Made by a program: the position numbers and the translations under genes
From: Lachnospiraceae bacterium
Lineage (GTDB): Bacteria; Bacillota; Clostridia; Lachnospirales; Lachnospiraceae
DNA length: 33,827 bases
Reading direction: 5' to 3'
Assembly: GCA_017938485.1 (NCBI GenBank)
Contig: JAGBBM010000085.1
Coordinates: 1 to 33,827, forward strand
In this document: one piece after another, positions 1 through 8,808 of the stretch
Layout: every line of letters starts with the position of its first letter
Position numbering within the stretch: position 1 is the stretch's first letter
The notes under the pieces: model-generated
Databases searched by the model: none
What the model was told of the DNA's origin: nothing
The model's input: only the letters and a program-made list of their open reading frames with translations

Positions 1-1
1 A

Positions 2-808
2 GGTCAGTTCAACATCAACAATCTTGAGTGGACAAAGTCAATTCTTTTAACAGCACAGGAGCTCAACTCACCTGTTATCTTAGGTGTTTCTGAGGGCGCT
101 GGTAAGTATATGTGTGGTTATAAGACAATCGTTGGTATGGTTAATGGTATGCTTGAGGAGCTTAACATTACAGTACCTGTTGCTCTTCACCTTGACCACG
201 GTAGCTATGATGGAGCTAAGGCTTGTATCGAGGCTGGCTTCTCATCAGTTATGTTCGATGGTTCACACTATCCAATCGAGGAGAATGTAGCAAAGACTAC
301 TGAGCTTGTTGCACTTTGCAATGAGAAGGGTATCTCTATCGAGGCAGAAGTTGGTTCAATCGGTGGTGAAGAAGACGGTGTTGTAGGTGCTGGTGAGTGT
401 GCAGATCCAGATGAGTGTAAGATGGTTGCAGATCTTGGTGTAACTATGCTTGCTGCTGGTATCGGTAACATCCATGGTAAGTATCCAGAGAACTGGGCTG
501 GTCTTAGCTTTGAGACTCTTGATGCTATTCAGCAGAAGACTGGTGATATGCCACTTGTTCTTCACGGTGGTACTGGTATCCCAGCTGATATGATTCAGAA
601 GGCAATTTCACTTGGTGTATCTAAGATTAACGTTAACACTGAGTGTCAGTTAGCATTCCAGGAAGCTACTAGAAAGTACATCGAGGCTGGTAAGGACCTT
701 GAAGGTAAGGGATTTGACCCACGTAAGCTTCTTGCTCCAGGTGCAGAGGCTATCAAGGCTACTGTTAAGGAGAAGATGGAACTCTTCGGATCAGTTGGTA
801 AGGCATAA
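2..808 (+). CDS. fba: Class II fructose-bisphosphate aldolase (5' truncated by window edge)
   Basis: This is the zinc-dependent aldolase of glycolysis and gluconeogenesis. It interconverts fructose-1,6-bisphosphate with dihydroxyacetone phosphate and glyceraldehyde-3-phosphate in the cytosol. The open frame runs from base 2 without a start codon. The first residues (GQFNINNLEW) match the segment that normally lies about 20 residues into the family, so only the extreme N-terminus is missing. Visible class II motifs are HLDHG (zinc ligand and catalytic region), EAEVGSIGG, a later IHGKYP (zinc His), LHGGTG and INVNTE (phosphate binding). Codon use is strongly biased to GGT and CTT, as expected of a highly expressed gene. 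An intrinsic terminator follows directly. The identification is secure; only the true start is unseen. Confidence 0.95.
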   Translation, partial: GQFNINNLEWTKSILLTAQELNSPVILGVSEGAGKYMCGYKTIVGMVNGMLEELNITVPVALHLDHGSYDGAKACIEAGFSSVMFDGSHYPIEENVAKTTELVALCNEKGISIEAEVGSIGGEEDGVVGAGECADPDECKMVADLGVTMLAAGIGNIHGKYPENWAGLSFETLDAIQQKTGDMPLVLHGGTGIPADMIQKAISLGVSKINVNTECQLAFQEATRKYIEAGKDLEGKGFDPRKLLAPGAEAIKATVKEKMELFGSVGKA

Positions 809-832
809 ATTATTCGCATAAATGATTAAAAC

Positions 833-876
833 CAGGTTGGTTTCGTGGATTATGGCGGGACCAACCTGATTTTTTT
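833..876 (+). terminator. Intrinsic terminator after aldolase
   Basis: A perfect 9-bp inverted repeat (CAGGTTGGT at 833-841 and ACCAACCTG at 860-868) is followed by a T-rich run ending at 876. It lies 25 bases after the aldolase stop codon, the classic Rho-independent arrangement. Confidence 0.9.
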
Positions 877-948
877 GATGTAATGCCTATTATTATTTTG
901 TATAAAATTCAAAGGAAACTTTGGTTTCAGAATAGGAGAATTAAAGTT

Positions 949-1593
949 ATGAGAATTTGGAGCTATTCACCTCAAGCACAAATTAAATATAGAAAAGGTA
1001 TTGTGGCAAGTATGTTTTGGGCAGTAGTTATACCGACTATTGCAGTTTTTGCTTGTAAGTGGGGTTATGAAACAGAAAAGATACCACTTGTGGCAATATT
1101 TTTTATAGCTCTTGTATGTATTGTGATGCCATTTCAGATAATTGGTTCTATGTTTAGTCAGATATCAAAGGAAAAACTAAAAAGTTTATATGTTTTTCTG
1201 CAGGATGAGTGGGGGAATATGTATTACATATATCTTTCCTCTGATGCATTTTTGGATGAAACGGGTCTTAGATCTTATCAGATGGATGGACTTCGCTATC
1301 ATAACTTTATATTTAAGATGATTCAAAATCACCAAAATAATAAAAATAAAGAAATTCTTCTTACAACGGTAAGAGATAATCATATGATAGAAAATCTGTA
1401 TCAGCAGGGCAGGTTGGAAAAAGTAGTAGTGTCTATACATAGAGTAGTTGATATAAAGAAGCAGGGTAATCACATATTGGTTACTTTCGATATAAAAAGT
1501 GGTGAAAGAATAAAGAAAAGGTATCTTACAATATATAAAGTCATAGACAATTTTGATGATTTATGTCAAAATCTCACTATGAAGATATGTTAA
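949..1593 (+). CDS. Unrecognised membrane protein with two N-terminal TM segments
   Basis: A 214-residue protein that I do not recognise. I chose the ATG at 949 because AGGAG lies at 934-938 with ten bases of spacing; an upstream ATG at 883 lacks a ribosome site. Two hydrophobic segments lie near residues 18-40 and 45-68. A soluble, basic domain of about 145 residues follows, in alternating strand-like segments (for example SLYVFLQDEWGNMYYIYL and ILVTFDIKSGERIKKRYL), and probably faces the cytosol. This would fit a membrane-anchored beta-rich or PH-like domain, but that is only an impression. It is followed after 33 bases by another small membrane protein and lies between the aldolase terminator and the Jet-like operon. 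Function unknown. Confidence 0.75.
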   Translation: MRIWSYSPQAQIKYRKGIVASMFWAVVIPTIAVFACKWGYETEKIPLVAIFFIALVCIVMPFQIIGSMFSQISKEKLKSLYVFLQDEWGNMYYIYLSSDAFLDETGLRSYQMDGLRYHNFIFKMIQNHQNNKNKEILLTTVRDNHMIENLYQQGRLEKVVVSIHRVVDIKKQGNHILVTFDIKSGERIKKRYLTIYKVIDNFDDLCQNLTMKIC

Positions 1594-1626
1594 CAGAATT
1601 ATAGATTTATGAAAGGTGGATATGTT

Positions 1627-1959
1627 ATGGAACAGAAAAAAAGTTCATTTCCAGTAATTAACTGTTTTGTTTCTCTTGGTCTTGCGGCTTTTGTGGCTTG
1701 GAGAACATATATTATATTTACAGGTAGTTACAAGTTGCTTTCTTACATATTATTTGCATTTTCCTTTGATTTGATTGCGGGAATTCAGGTTCTTCTCCTT
1801 GCACTTAGTATGGGAAAAAGAGACAGAAATCCAGAGTTGAATTATAAACCCTTGATAGGCTTTAATGTTTTTATGCTTGTGTTGTATGGATTATATCTTA
1901 TTGCCTTCCATATAGTACTTGCTATTGTGGTTTTAAAAACGATTGGCATTTTAAACTAA
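1627..1959 (+). CDS. Small unrecognised three-TM membrane protein
   Basis: A 110-residue, strongly hydrophobic protein. The ATG at 1627 is preferred over the in-frame ATG at 1609, because AGGTGG at 1614-1619 lies seven bases before it and overlaps the upstream option. About three membrane segments are visible: residues 10-28 (CFVSLGLAAFVAW), 35-60 (LLSYILFAFSFDLIAGIQVLLLAL) and 80-108 (IGFNVFMLVLYGLYLIAFHIVLAIVVL). They are joined by a short charged loop (GKRDRNPELN). It is probably cotranscribed with the preceding membrane gene. No catalytic motif is visible and I cannot assign a function. It lies just upstream of the hairpin leader of the Jet-like operon, and nothing in the sequence links it to that system. 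Confidence 0.7.
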   Translation: MEQKKSSFPVINCFVSLGLAAFVAWRTYIIFTGSYKLLSYILFAFSFDLIAGIQVLLLALSMGKRDRNPELNYKPLIGFNVFMLVLYGLYLIAFHIVLAIVVLKTIGILN

Positions 1960-1986
1960 AAAACCACAAAATATGACATGACTTGC

Positions 1987-2015
1987 TTGTAAAATTTCTT
2001 ATATTGTATTAAAAT
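1987..2015 (+). promoter_or_regulatory. Candidate sigma-A promoter of the Jet-like operon
   Basis: TTGTAA (1987-1992), a 17-base spacer and TAAAAT (2010-2015) resemble a vegetative promoter. An alternative reading is TTGCTT (1983-1988), 18 bases, TATTAA (2007-2012). Either puts the transcript start at about 2018-2022, at the first arm of the leader hairpin. The region is very AT-rich, so chance matches are likely. Confidence 0.4.
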
Positions 2016-2016
2016 T

Positions 2017-2090
2017 ATAGTAATTATGCGATGATGGGGGTAGTGTGCCCATTTGGCTACATTTTTGCATAATTACTATTTTTGTTTTTT
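2017..2090 (+). promoter_or_regulatory. Long hairpin plus U-tract in the jetA leader (terminator or attenuator)
   Basis: A perfect 13-bp inverted repeat (2017-2029 pairing with 2067-2079) closes a 37-base loop. A T-tract with a single G follows (2079-2090). The jetA ATG lies 18 bases further on, too close for another promoter. It may terminate the upstream two-gene transcript, or act as a conditional terminator for the Jet-like operon. Inside the loop, ATGGG (2034-2038) can pair with CCCAT (2048-2052), and GTAG (2040-2043) with CTAC (2057-2060). The second pairing crosses the first, so an H-type pseudoknot is possible. I do not recognise it as any known riboswitch. Confidence 0.6.
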
Positions 2091-2108
2091 ATGGTATAAG
2101 AGGGACTC

Positions 2109-3686
2109 ATGGCACTAAAACATGTAATGATTAATGACATAATTTCAGAGCATAACGCGAGGATGCATAACCTTAAAAAGTATTACCCATTTTTCGTGTT
2201 AAGTGAAACTACATTTTCCCAGTACAAAGAAGGAAGATATAGTTTTCTTGACATGGGTTATATCACTATGGCATCTTTGCGCTTTTTTATTAACGAGAAT
2301 AATTTCCATGAGAAAGATATTACCTATGAAGAGTATGAGTCCTTTTTGTCGGAATTACTGAAGAGAGATTTTGAACTAGATGAGTCAGCTGAGGAGGAAA
2401 AACAGCTAGTTCTTTATATATTTGACAAGCTTAAGAATGAGGGTAAGGCCTTTGAATTTAAGTTTTTTGACCCAGAGAAGAAGGGTAGCAGAGTTGCTAG
2501 AGTTAAGTTTATTGAAAGCAGAATTGAAAATGGTCAGGTGCTTTATACAATCACTGCTGAGGGCATAGAGTTTTATCTTGATACCAAGGAGATTAAGGAT
2601 GAGAGCAAGATTAATGTATCTCAGTTGCTTCTTGAAAAGATGATTAGCTCTAATAACTTTAAGGGTGGTATAGATGTAGTTAAGAGAATTAATTCTCAGG
2701 TTACGCAACTTATATTGGAAAAAGAACAGGTTTTAAAGCTTCTTAGCATAGATGTTTTTGAGGGTGCTAAGGCCTATGAGCAGTATATGGAGACCACAGC
2801 AAAGTGGTTTTCTGAAGAGCAGAAATTATTTGCAAAAAATAAGGCTCTTGTGGATAAGGCAATTGAGAAGGCCACCTTTGAAAAAAGTGAGGAGGGTAAG
2901 GCGGTTTCTCTTCGTTCAAAGGCTTTAGAGGAGATAAGTACTCTTGAGACAGAGCTTAAGAAAACAATATATAATCACAGTCAGCTTATTGCTGAAACTA
3001 TGGAGCTTCAGCAGCTTTCTGATAAGATTATAGCTCGTGCCAAGCTTAGAAAATTACGTCCTGTGTTTGACTTTAGACAGAGCCTCGTTGGACTTATGGA
3101 AAAGGATAGACCAGAGCTTATGGCAAGTGTGGTTATGCCACTGTTTGCTCCTCGTATAGATAAGACATTTTCTATGAAATCCATAGACAATATGCTCACT
3201 TTAAAAGCTGATGATAAGCTCAAGGGAGAGAAGGTTGAAAAGACAGTACTGGATATGGACTTTATGTACGAGGACGAGCTTCTTGATAAGTCCATAGGAG
3301 CTAACTTTGGAAGACTGTTCTATGAGCTTTTAGACCAGTTGAATAAGTGGAACAAGGTTAGCTTAAAAGAGTTAAATGGTATCTTAGAGATTAAGTTTGG
3401 TGAAGAAATCTTTGCCAACAGAGATTACTATGCATTTTTAGTGCATCTTGCAGGTAAGAGAGAGTACATCATGAAAAAAATGCTTGAAAAGCAAGAAACT
3501 CTCTTAGAAGAGATGGTAGTTGCTAATCTTTCGGAGGATGAAAAAGAAAGATTTGAAACTATGAGCTTTACCATAGAGTTTGGAGACGAAGAGGTTTTAC
3601 TTCAGTCTTATATTGAACCGGAAGATAAGGAAAAAGAAGAATTTAGAGTTACGGATATGATATTTGAAAGGAGGATGGGGAACTGA
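2109..3686 (+). CDS. jetA: JetA-like kleisin subunit of a MukBEF/Wadjet-type condensin
   Basis: A 525-residue protein resembling the Wadjet JetA family (MukF-like kleisin). In that family it bridges the heads of the SMC-like JetC dimer and docks JetB. Visible parts: an N-terminal helical/winged-helix-like region (residues 1-150), a helical middle with charged helices (200-330), a linker rich in D, E and K (about 360-400), and a C-terminal winged-helix-like segment (about 410-470, FYELLDQLNKWNKVSLKELN). No catalytic motif is expected or seen. It starts with ATG after AGAGGG. Its TGA overlaps the next ATG by one base (TGATG), so it is translationally coupled to jetB. Assignment rests on order, size and general sequence character; I recall similar proteins annotated as JetA family in Lachnospiraceae. 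The exact Wadjet subtype is uncertain. Confidence 0.72.
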   Translation: MALKHVMINDIISEHNARMHNLKKYYPFFVLSETTFSQYKEGRYSFLDMGYITMASLRFFINENNFHEKDITYEEYESFLSELLKRDFELDESAEEEKQLVLYIFDKLKNEGKAFEFKFFDPEKKGSRVARVKFIESRIENGQVLYTITAEGIEFYLDTKEIKDESKINVSQLLLEKMISSNNFKGGIDVVKRINSQVTQLILEKEQVLKLLSIDVFEGAKAYEQYMETTAKWFSEEQKLFAKNKALVDKAIEKATFEKSEEGKAVSLRSKALEEISTLETELKKTIYNHSQLIAETMELQQLSDKIIARAKLRKLRPVFDFRQSLVGLMEKDRPELMASVVMPLFAPRIDKTFSMKSIDNMLTLKADDKLKGEKVEKTVLDMDFMYEDELLDKSIGANFGRLFYELLDQLNKWNKVSLKELNGILEIKFGEEIFANRDYYAFLVHLAGKREYIMKKMLEKQETLLEEMVVANLSEDEKERFETMSFTIEFGDEEVLLQSYIEPEDKEKEEFRVTDMIFERRMGN

Positions 3687-4399
3687 TGGAAGGAAGAAGT
3701 TTAGATAAAGCATTAGATATATATTCAGCGCTTATTACAGGAAAAGATGTTTCCCGTTCTAACCCTGATACAAGAGATTTATACGAGGAATATTATTCTA
3801 ATTCGGCGGTTTATGATATCGTCACAAAGCTTATGAAGAAGCTTAATCTCAACATATATGAGTACAACGATTCTATTTATTTGACTGCCGGCGAAGGCAA
3901 TCGTGTATTTGGATACACAAACGATGATATGAAGCGTCAGCTTGGTCTTAGACTTAATAAGGAGCTTTATATGGTTTACTTTATCATGTATAATGCCCTT
4001 CTTTTGTTCTATCAGGATTCCGCTTCCTATCAGGTAAAAGAATATGTGAAATTAGAGGATATTATGGAGCAGGTAAATACATACCTTTCAGCTATTACCT
4101 CTGATTTGTCAGTTTATTCTATGGATGAGCTGGAGGAGGAAAGCTTTAAAACTATAGCTCTTCTCTGGGATGAGCTTCCAGTTGTAACCTCTGATGACAA
4201 GGAAAAGAACAGAGCATCAAGAGCGTCAAAGACAGGTTACGTTAAGCTTACATTTAATTTCCTTGCAGAGCAAAAATTATTTGTTTCAGTTGAGGACAGA
4301 TACTATCCTACAGATAGATTTAAAGCTATTGTGGAGAACTACTTTGAAGAATATAAGGGTAGAATTTACAAGGCTTTAGGAGGTGAAGCTGATGCCTAG
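3686..4399 (+). CDS. jetB: JetB-like (MukE-like) accessory subunit
   Basis: A 237-residue acidic protein between the kleisin-like and SMC-like genes. This is the position and size of JetB/MukE/MksE, which form winged-helix dimers that bind the kleisin and DNA. Helix-rich segments (SALITGKDVSR, VYDIVTKLMKKLNLNIYEY) are followed by a strand-type wing (SIYLTAGEGN). A second possible winged helix lies near the C-terminus (TGYVKLTFNFLAEQKLFVS then RYYPTDRFKAIVENYF). The ATG overlaps the jetA stop by one base, with AAAGGAGG upstream inside jetA. Its own TAG overlaps the ATG of the SMC gene (ATGCCTAG). No enzymatic motif is visible. The name comes from context and fold-like pattern, not from a diagnostic motif. 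Confidence 0.65.
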   Translation: MEGRSLDKALDIYSALITGKDVSRSNPDTRDLYEEYYSNSAVYDIVTKLMKKLNLNIYEYNDSIYLTAGEGNRVFGYTNDDMKRQLGLRLNKELYMVYFIMYNALLLFYQDSASYQVKEYVKLEDIMEQVNTYLSAITSDLSVYSMDELEEESFKTIALLWDELPVVTSDDKEKNRASRASKTGYVKLTFNFLAEQKLFVSVEDRYYPTDRFKAIVENYFEEYKGRIYKALGGEADA

Positions 4400-7300
4400 T
4401 ATAAACAGAATTAGAGTTAATAATGTAAAATATAATTTCGGCACTCAGTTTTACGATGACTTTACTATGAGAATGTACGGAAAAAACACTCTCTATGACC
4501 TTGCTAACGGTGGTGGTAAGAGTGTGCTTATGCTTCTTCTTATGCAGAATATGATTCCAAACTGTACTTTGGATGAGAAGCAGCCTATAGAGAAGCTTTT
4601 TAGAACCGGTAACAATAATACTACAATTCATTCTCTTGTGGAATGGAAGCTGGATGAGGCAGATTCAAAGGAGGGTTACAGATATGTAACCACTGGTTTT
4701 TGTGCAAGGAAAGCCAAGGATGCAGAGGGAGAGGCCGAAGCAAACAAGGATGTGGCATCTGTAGAATATTTTAATTATTGCATTTTCTACAGAGAATTTA
4801 ATAAAAATGATATAGTCAATCTTCCTCTTGCTAAGGACGGGGAAAGAATCACTTTCCAAGGACTTAGAAGTTACCTTAAAGACTTAGAGCATAGAGATAT
4901 GAGTCTTTCGGTAAAGGTTTTTGACAGAAAAGGCGAATATCAAAGATTCATAAGTGGATTTGGTATTCACGAGAGTCAGTGGGAGATTATTCGTGGCATC
5001 AACAAGACTGAGGGCCATGTAAGAACTTATTTTGAGAATAACTATAAGACTACCAGAAAGGTAGTTGAGGATCTTCTTATTGAGGAGATTATTGAAAAAG
5101 CATTTATGGTAAAGACAGAGCGTGATGATGAGGGCTCTGATTCTATGGCTAAGATGCTTATGGATATTAAGGAGCAGCTTACTGTACTTGCAAAGAAGAA
5201 AAAGGATATCTCTGCTTATGACCATCAGATAGAGCTTATTAGTGTACTCTCTGATAAGGTTGCTTCCTTTATGGATTTATATGAGGAACAGACTAAGCTT
5301 TCCAAACTTATTGCAGATATATGCGTTACAGGAGAGTATTTTGCCAGTCGAGATGAGGAAAAGATGGCTGAGCTTAAAAATGCTAGCGACGAAAAACGTT
5401 TGGAGAAAAATAAGCAAAGGGAGCGTATAGAGTGTCTCAAGGTCTCAAGAGATAAGAGACAGTTAGAGGAGTTAAAGGCTAAGGAAGAGCTTCTTCTTGA
5501 TAAGCTTTCAAAAGAGAAGGCAAGACTATTGGAACTTGAGAAGGATCTTAATTTCAAAGAAAGCGTTAACGAATATCTGGACTACATAGAAGACAGGAAA
5601 AAGTATCAGCAGTATGACACCATGATAAAGACAATGATGTCAGACTCCAGATTTGATGAGAGGCTTCTTTATACCTATGTATATAACATCAAAAACAGAA
5701 TGGATGTTGTGATGACCAATATAAGAGGTCAGATAGAAGAGATAGAAACAAAACTTAGTGAGGCAAGACACAAGAAAGAATACAACGAAAAGCTTTTACA
5801 GGAAGCAAGGGTTTCTCATGCAGTAGCTGTAAATGCCAAGAAGATGGCCGATGAGGAGATAGTTACATTAAGTGAGAAGTTATCTAAGATTAGGATGTCT
5901 ATGAATGACATTAAATTTACCAAGGTGGAAGAACAGTTGTCTGAGCTTGCCACTGTGTGTGAGAAGGCTAAAGATAAGCTTACTGAGTGTGAGAGTATAA
6001 TTGCAGATAACAAGAATCTCATAAATGAGGAAAGCCTTAATTTGTCTATTTTGACTGCAAAGGAATCAGACAACAACAAGCTTATAAGTAGTCTTATGGA
6101 AAGGGAAATGGAGTTTAAGGATGTTTCCGAAAAGCTTAGTAGTATTAAGACTGTTTATGGTGCGGAACAGATAGAAGAGTTAATTAAGTTAATCTCTGAT
6201 AGAATTACGAAGGCTGTTATTGAAAGCGGTGAGTTAAAGAAAAATATTGATGTGTCTAACAAGAAGATTGAACGCCTTAAAGAGGGCAGAATCATAGATG
6301 TGTCAAAGGGTGTATCAAAGGTTATCGAGTATATTGAAACCAGACACGGACTTACTGCTATGAGTGGTATGGATTATCTTTCTGCGTTTGATAGGGCAAG
6401 ACAGCTTGAGATATTGGAGGTTAATCCAGAGCTTCCTTATGGAGTTGTTGTAAAGGATTACGATACTGTTAAGGATGACCCTAATATATTGAGCGTAGAT
6501 ACAAGTGATGTGTCTGTTAACATTTTTGATATGGCTAGCATCGATGAGAAGGCACTTTATTATGGTGAAAATGCATTTTCTATTCATTCAGCTCCAGATT
6601 ATCTTACCGCAGAAGATACTATGGAAAAGCTTATAGAAAAAGAGCTTAACAATTGCGAAGAATATAAGCAACAGCTAGAACTTAAGGAAGAGATGCTGAC
6701 TGCCTACAAAGAGGATCAGGAGTTTGTTTTAAGAATAGCTGATGGAGAACTTATTAATGCAGGTGAGCGCTTAGCTAAGGCAAAGGAAACTGCTGAAAAG
6801 CTTGCTAAGGATATTGAGGAATGTAAAACAAAGCTTAAGAATTATAAGGGTAATATTGCCAATTGGCAGGAGATTCGTACTGAGACAGAAGAAAAGTATG
6901 AAAAGGCAGTTCAGGATACCAATAAGCTTTATACAATCAGTGAGCTTTCTTCTGTAATTGGTAAGCAAGAGGATGTATCAAAAGATAGTGCCGTGCAGAT
7001 TGAAAGACTTGAAGAAAGAATCAGAGAGCTTACTAACGAGTTTAATTATGGCGAAACTAATTTTGCAGAGGAAGAGTCAAGGTTAAAATCCTTGGAGAAA
7101 AAGCTTTATGATATGTCTCATGAATGGGACAACAATTATAAGTCCTATTATAATCCAGATGAGGATTTTGAAGTTTTAACCTGTGATGAAGACGAGCTTA
7201 AAGCAAGATTTAGAGCTATGCTTTTGGCAGGAAGTGAGGATGCTAAGGCCATAGAAGACAAGCGAACTCTTATGGATACTATAAGAGTTTCTATGGATAG

Positions 7301-8795
7301 AACCATCAAGAATATCGAAAAACGTGGTGTGAGTGTTGAAAAATTAGAAGACTTGTACTACAGAAATCTTCTTTACATTGCAGATGAAGAGCTTATTTCA
7401 TCCTGCCAAAAATCTATAGATGAGGTTAAGAGTCAGATAGATTCTTATGAAAATATGCGAAAGAAGCAGACCTCTGCTATAGATAGATTATCCGGTAGTA
7501 TTGACTATGCTATTCGTAACATTGAGGATGCCTTTGGTGCATATGTAGATGTGGAGGCAAGTCTTTCGGAGATAGTATCTAATCTTGAAAATGGTGAAGC
7601 CTTGCTTAAGCGTCTTGGTGAGGAGGCAGCTTCCTGTGAGGAAGAGTACAAGAAATATGTAAAACAACAGAGCTATATGATTGACTTATATAAGGACGTA
7701 AAGAGAATTGTTACGACTAATGATATAAGTCTTGAGGGCGCTAATCCAATCATGGAGGATAAGGATAAGTTAAGAGAGCTGTTCGAGACAAATCTTATTA
7801 GATATGACAAGAGCAATAAGAGTCTGGATAAGGCAAAGAATGAATTGCTTAAGTTCAAGGGTAATACTGCTTCAACTTTAGACCAGATGGAGGTTTATGA
7901 GCTTGCCAATACCATAAGAGAGGATGTAGTTATTCCAAATGATTACACTGAGGCAAATCTTCTTATGGATAATCTAAAGACTATAGTTGATTATATTCGT
8001 CTTGAGAAAGAGAGAATTGCAAAGAGTCTTGTGGATATGGAAACTATTAAGGCGAACTTTGAGGAGCAGTGTCTCCAAAGATGTCTTGATGTAAAAACTG
8101 AGCTTGATAAGCTTCCTAAGTTGTCTAGAATTATGGCTGACGGAGAGGCTATTCAGATGGTTGGACTTACTGTTCCTTACGTGAAGGATGAGTTCCTTAA
8201 ACAGCGTATGTCCGATTACATAGATAGGATAGTTGCTCAGGCAGATGATTACGATAGCGATAAGGAACGAATTAAGTTTATTCGAAATAGTCTTGCACTT
8301 AAGAAACTGTTTGGTGTTATAGTTACAGATATGAATGGAATTAAACTCAATCTTTATAAGAGGGAGCGTATAAAGGAACAGAGCCGTTATCTTAGATACG
8401 AGGAGGCAGTTGGAAGTACAGGACAGTCTCAGGGTATATATATACAGTTTTTGGTTTCTATCATCAATTATATTTCAGGCATGTATCAGACTGGAAATGA
8501 AGATATACGAACAAAGACTATATTTATAGATAATCCATTTGGTGCAGCAAAAGATGTGTATATATGGGAACCTATATTTGCACTTCTTAAAGCAAACAAT
8601 GTACAGCTTATAGTACCAGCAAGAGGAGCTACACCAGCCATTACAGGTAGATTTGACGTGAACTATATCTTAGGTCAGCAGATGTCTTCTGGTAAGCAGC
8701 TTACAGTTGTAACTGACTTCACTAGCAAGGTAGACCAGGAGGAGTTAGAATATCAGGATTTAGAGTACGAGCAAGTAAGCTTCGACTTTATATAA
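4392..8795 (+). CDS. jetC: JetC-like SMC/MukB-type coiled-coil ATPase
   Basis: A 1467-residue SMC-type ATPase, larger than a typical JetC. The ATG at 4392 has AGGAGGTG at 4378-4385; an in-frame GTG at 4383 overlaps this site and is less likely. Domains in order: N-terminal head with a P-loop (LANGGGKS, K43) lacking the usual first Gly; long coiled coil (about 230-620); a globular hinge-like middle (about 630-745, including PELPYGVVVKDYD); returning coiled coil (about 745-1290); C-terminal head with a signature-like GSTGQSQ (1341-1347) and Walker B IFIDNPFG (D1380). Canonical ATPases have Glu after the Walker B Asp, whereas here it is Asn1381. By family knowledge it should dimerise, bind ATP and extrude DNA loops with JetA/JetB. 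The C-terminus ends QVSFDFI. No JetD nuclease gene lies next to it. Confidence 0.8.
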   Translation: MPSINRIRVNNVKYNFGTQFYDDFTMRMYGKNTLYDLANGGGKSVLMLLLMQNMIPNCTLDEKQPIEKLFRTGNNNTTIHSLVEWKLDEADSKEGYRYVTTGFCARKAKDAEGEAEANKDVASVEYFNYCIFYREFNKNDIVNLPLAKDGERITFQGLRSYLKDLEHRDMSLSVKVFDRKGEYQRFISGFGIHESQWEIIRGINKTEGHVRTYFENNYKTTRKVVEDLLIEEIIEKAFMVKTERDDEGSDSMAKMLMDIKEQLTVLAKKKKDISAYDHQIELISVLSDKVASFMDLYEEQTKLSKLIADICVTGEYFASRDEEKMAELKNASDEKRLEKNKQRERIECLKVSRDKRQLEELKAKEELLLDKLSKEKARLLELEKDLNFKESVNEYLDYIEDRKKYQQYDTMIKTMMSDSRFDERLLYTYVYNIKNRMDVVMTNIRGQIEEIETKLSEARHKKEYNEKLLQEARVSHAVAVNAKKMADEEIVTLSEKLSKIRMSMNDIKFTKVEEQLSELATVCEKAKDKLTECESIIADNKNLINEESLNLSILTAKESDNNKLISSLMEREMEFKDVSEKLSSIKTVYGAEQIEELIKLISDRITKAVIESGELKKNIDVSNKKIERLKEGRIIDVSKGVSKVIEYIETRHGLTAMSGMDYLSAFDRARQLEILEVNPELPYGVVVKDYDTVKDDPNILSVDTSDVSVNIFDMASIDEKALYYGENAFSIHSAPDYLTAEDTMEKLIEKELNNCEEYKQQLELKEEMLTAYKEDQEFVLRIADGELINAGERLAKAKETAEKLAKDIEECKTKLKNYKGNIANWQEIRTETEEKYEKAVQDTNKLYTISELSSVIGKQEDVSKDSAVQIERLEERIRELTNEFNYGETNFAEEESRLKSLEKKLYDMSHEWDNNYKSYYNPDEDFEVLTCDEDELKARFRAMLLAGSEDAKAIEDKRTLMDTIRVSMDRTIKNIEKRGVSVEKLEDLYYRNLLYIADEELISSCQKSIDEVKSQIDSYENMRKKQTSAIDRLSGSIDYAIRNIEDAFGAYVDVEASLSEIVSNLENGEALLKRLGEEAASCEEEYKKYVKQQSYMIDLYKDVKRIVTTNDISLEGANPIMEDKDKLRELFETNLIRYDKSNKSLDKAKNELLKFKGNTASTLDQMEVYELANTIREDVVIPNDYTEANLLMDNLKTIVDYIRLEKERIAKSLVDMETIKANFEEQCLQRCLDVKTELDKLPKLSRIMADGEAIQMVGLTVPYVKDEFLKQRMSDYIDRIVAQADDYDSDKERIKFIRNSLALKKLFGVIVTDMNGIKLNLYKRERIKEQSRYLRYEEAVGSTGQSQGIYIQFLVSIINYISGMYQTGNEDIRTKTIFIDNPFGAAKDVYIWEPIFALLKANNVQLIVPARGATPAITGRFDVNYILGQQMSSGKQLTVVTDFTSKVDQEELEYQDLEYEQVSFDFI

Positions 8796-8808
8796 GAGAG
8801 GTGGAATT

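Noticed and set aside
875-906. Possible promoter TTGATG ... TATAAA before the first small membrane gene
   Set aside because: The spacer is 20 bases and the -35 overlaps the aldolase terminator T-run, so the match is too weak to list as a feature.
4665-7858. Several minus-strand open frames inside the SMC-like gene
   Set aside because: They are composition-driven shadows of a coiled-coil gene (Ser/Leu-rich antisense) without ribosome sites.
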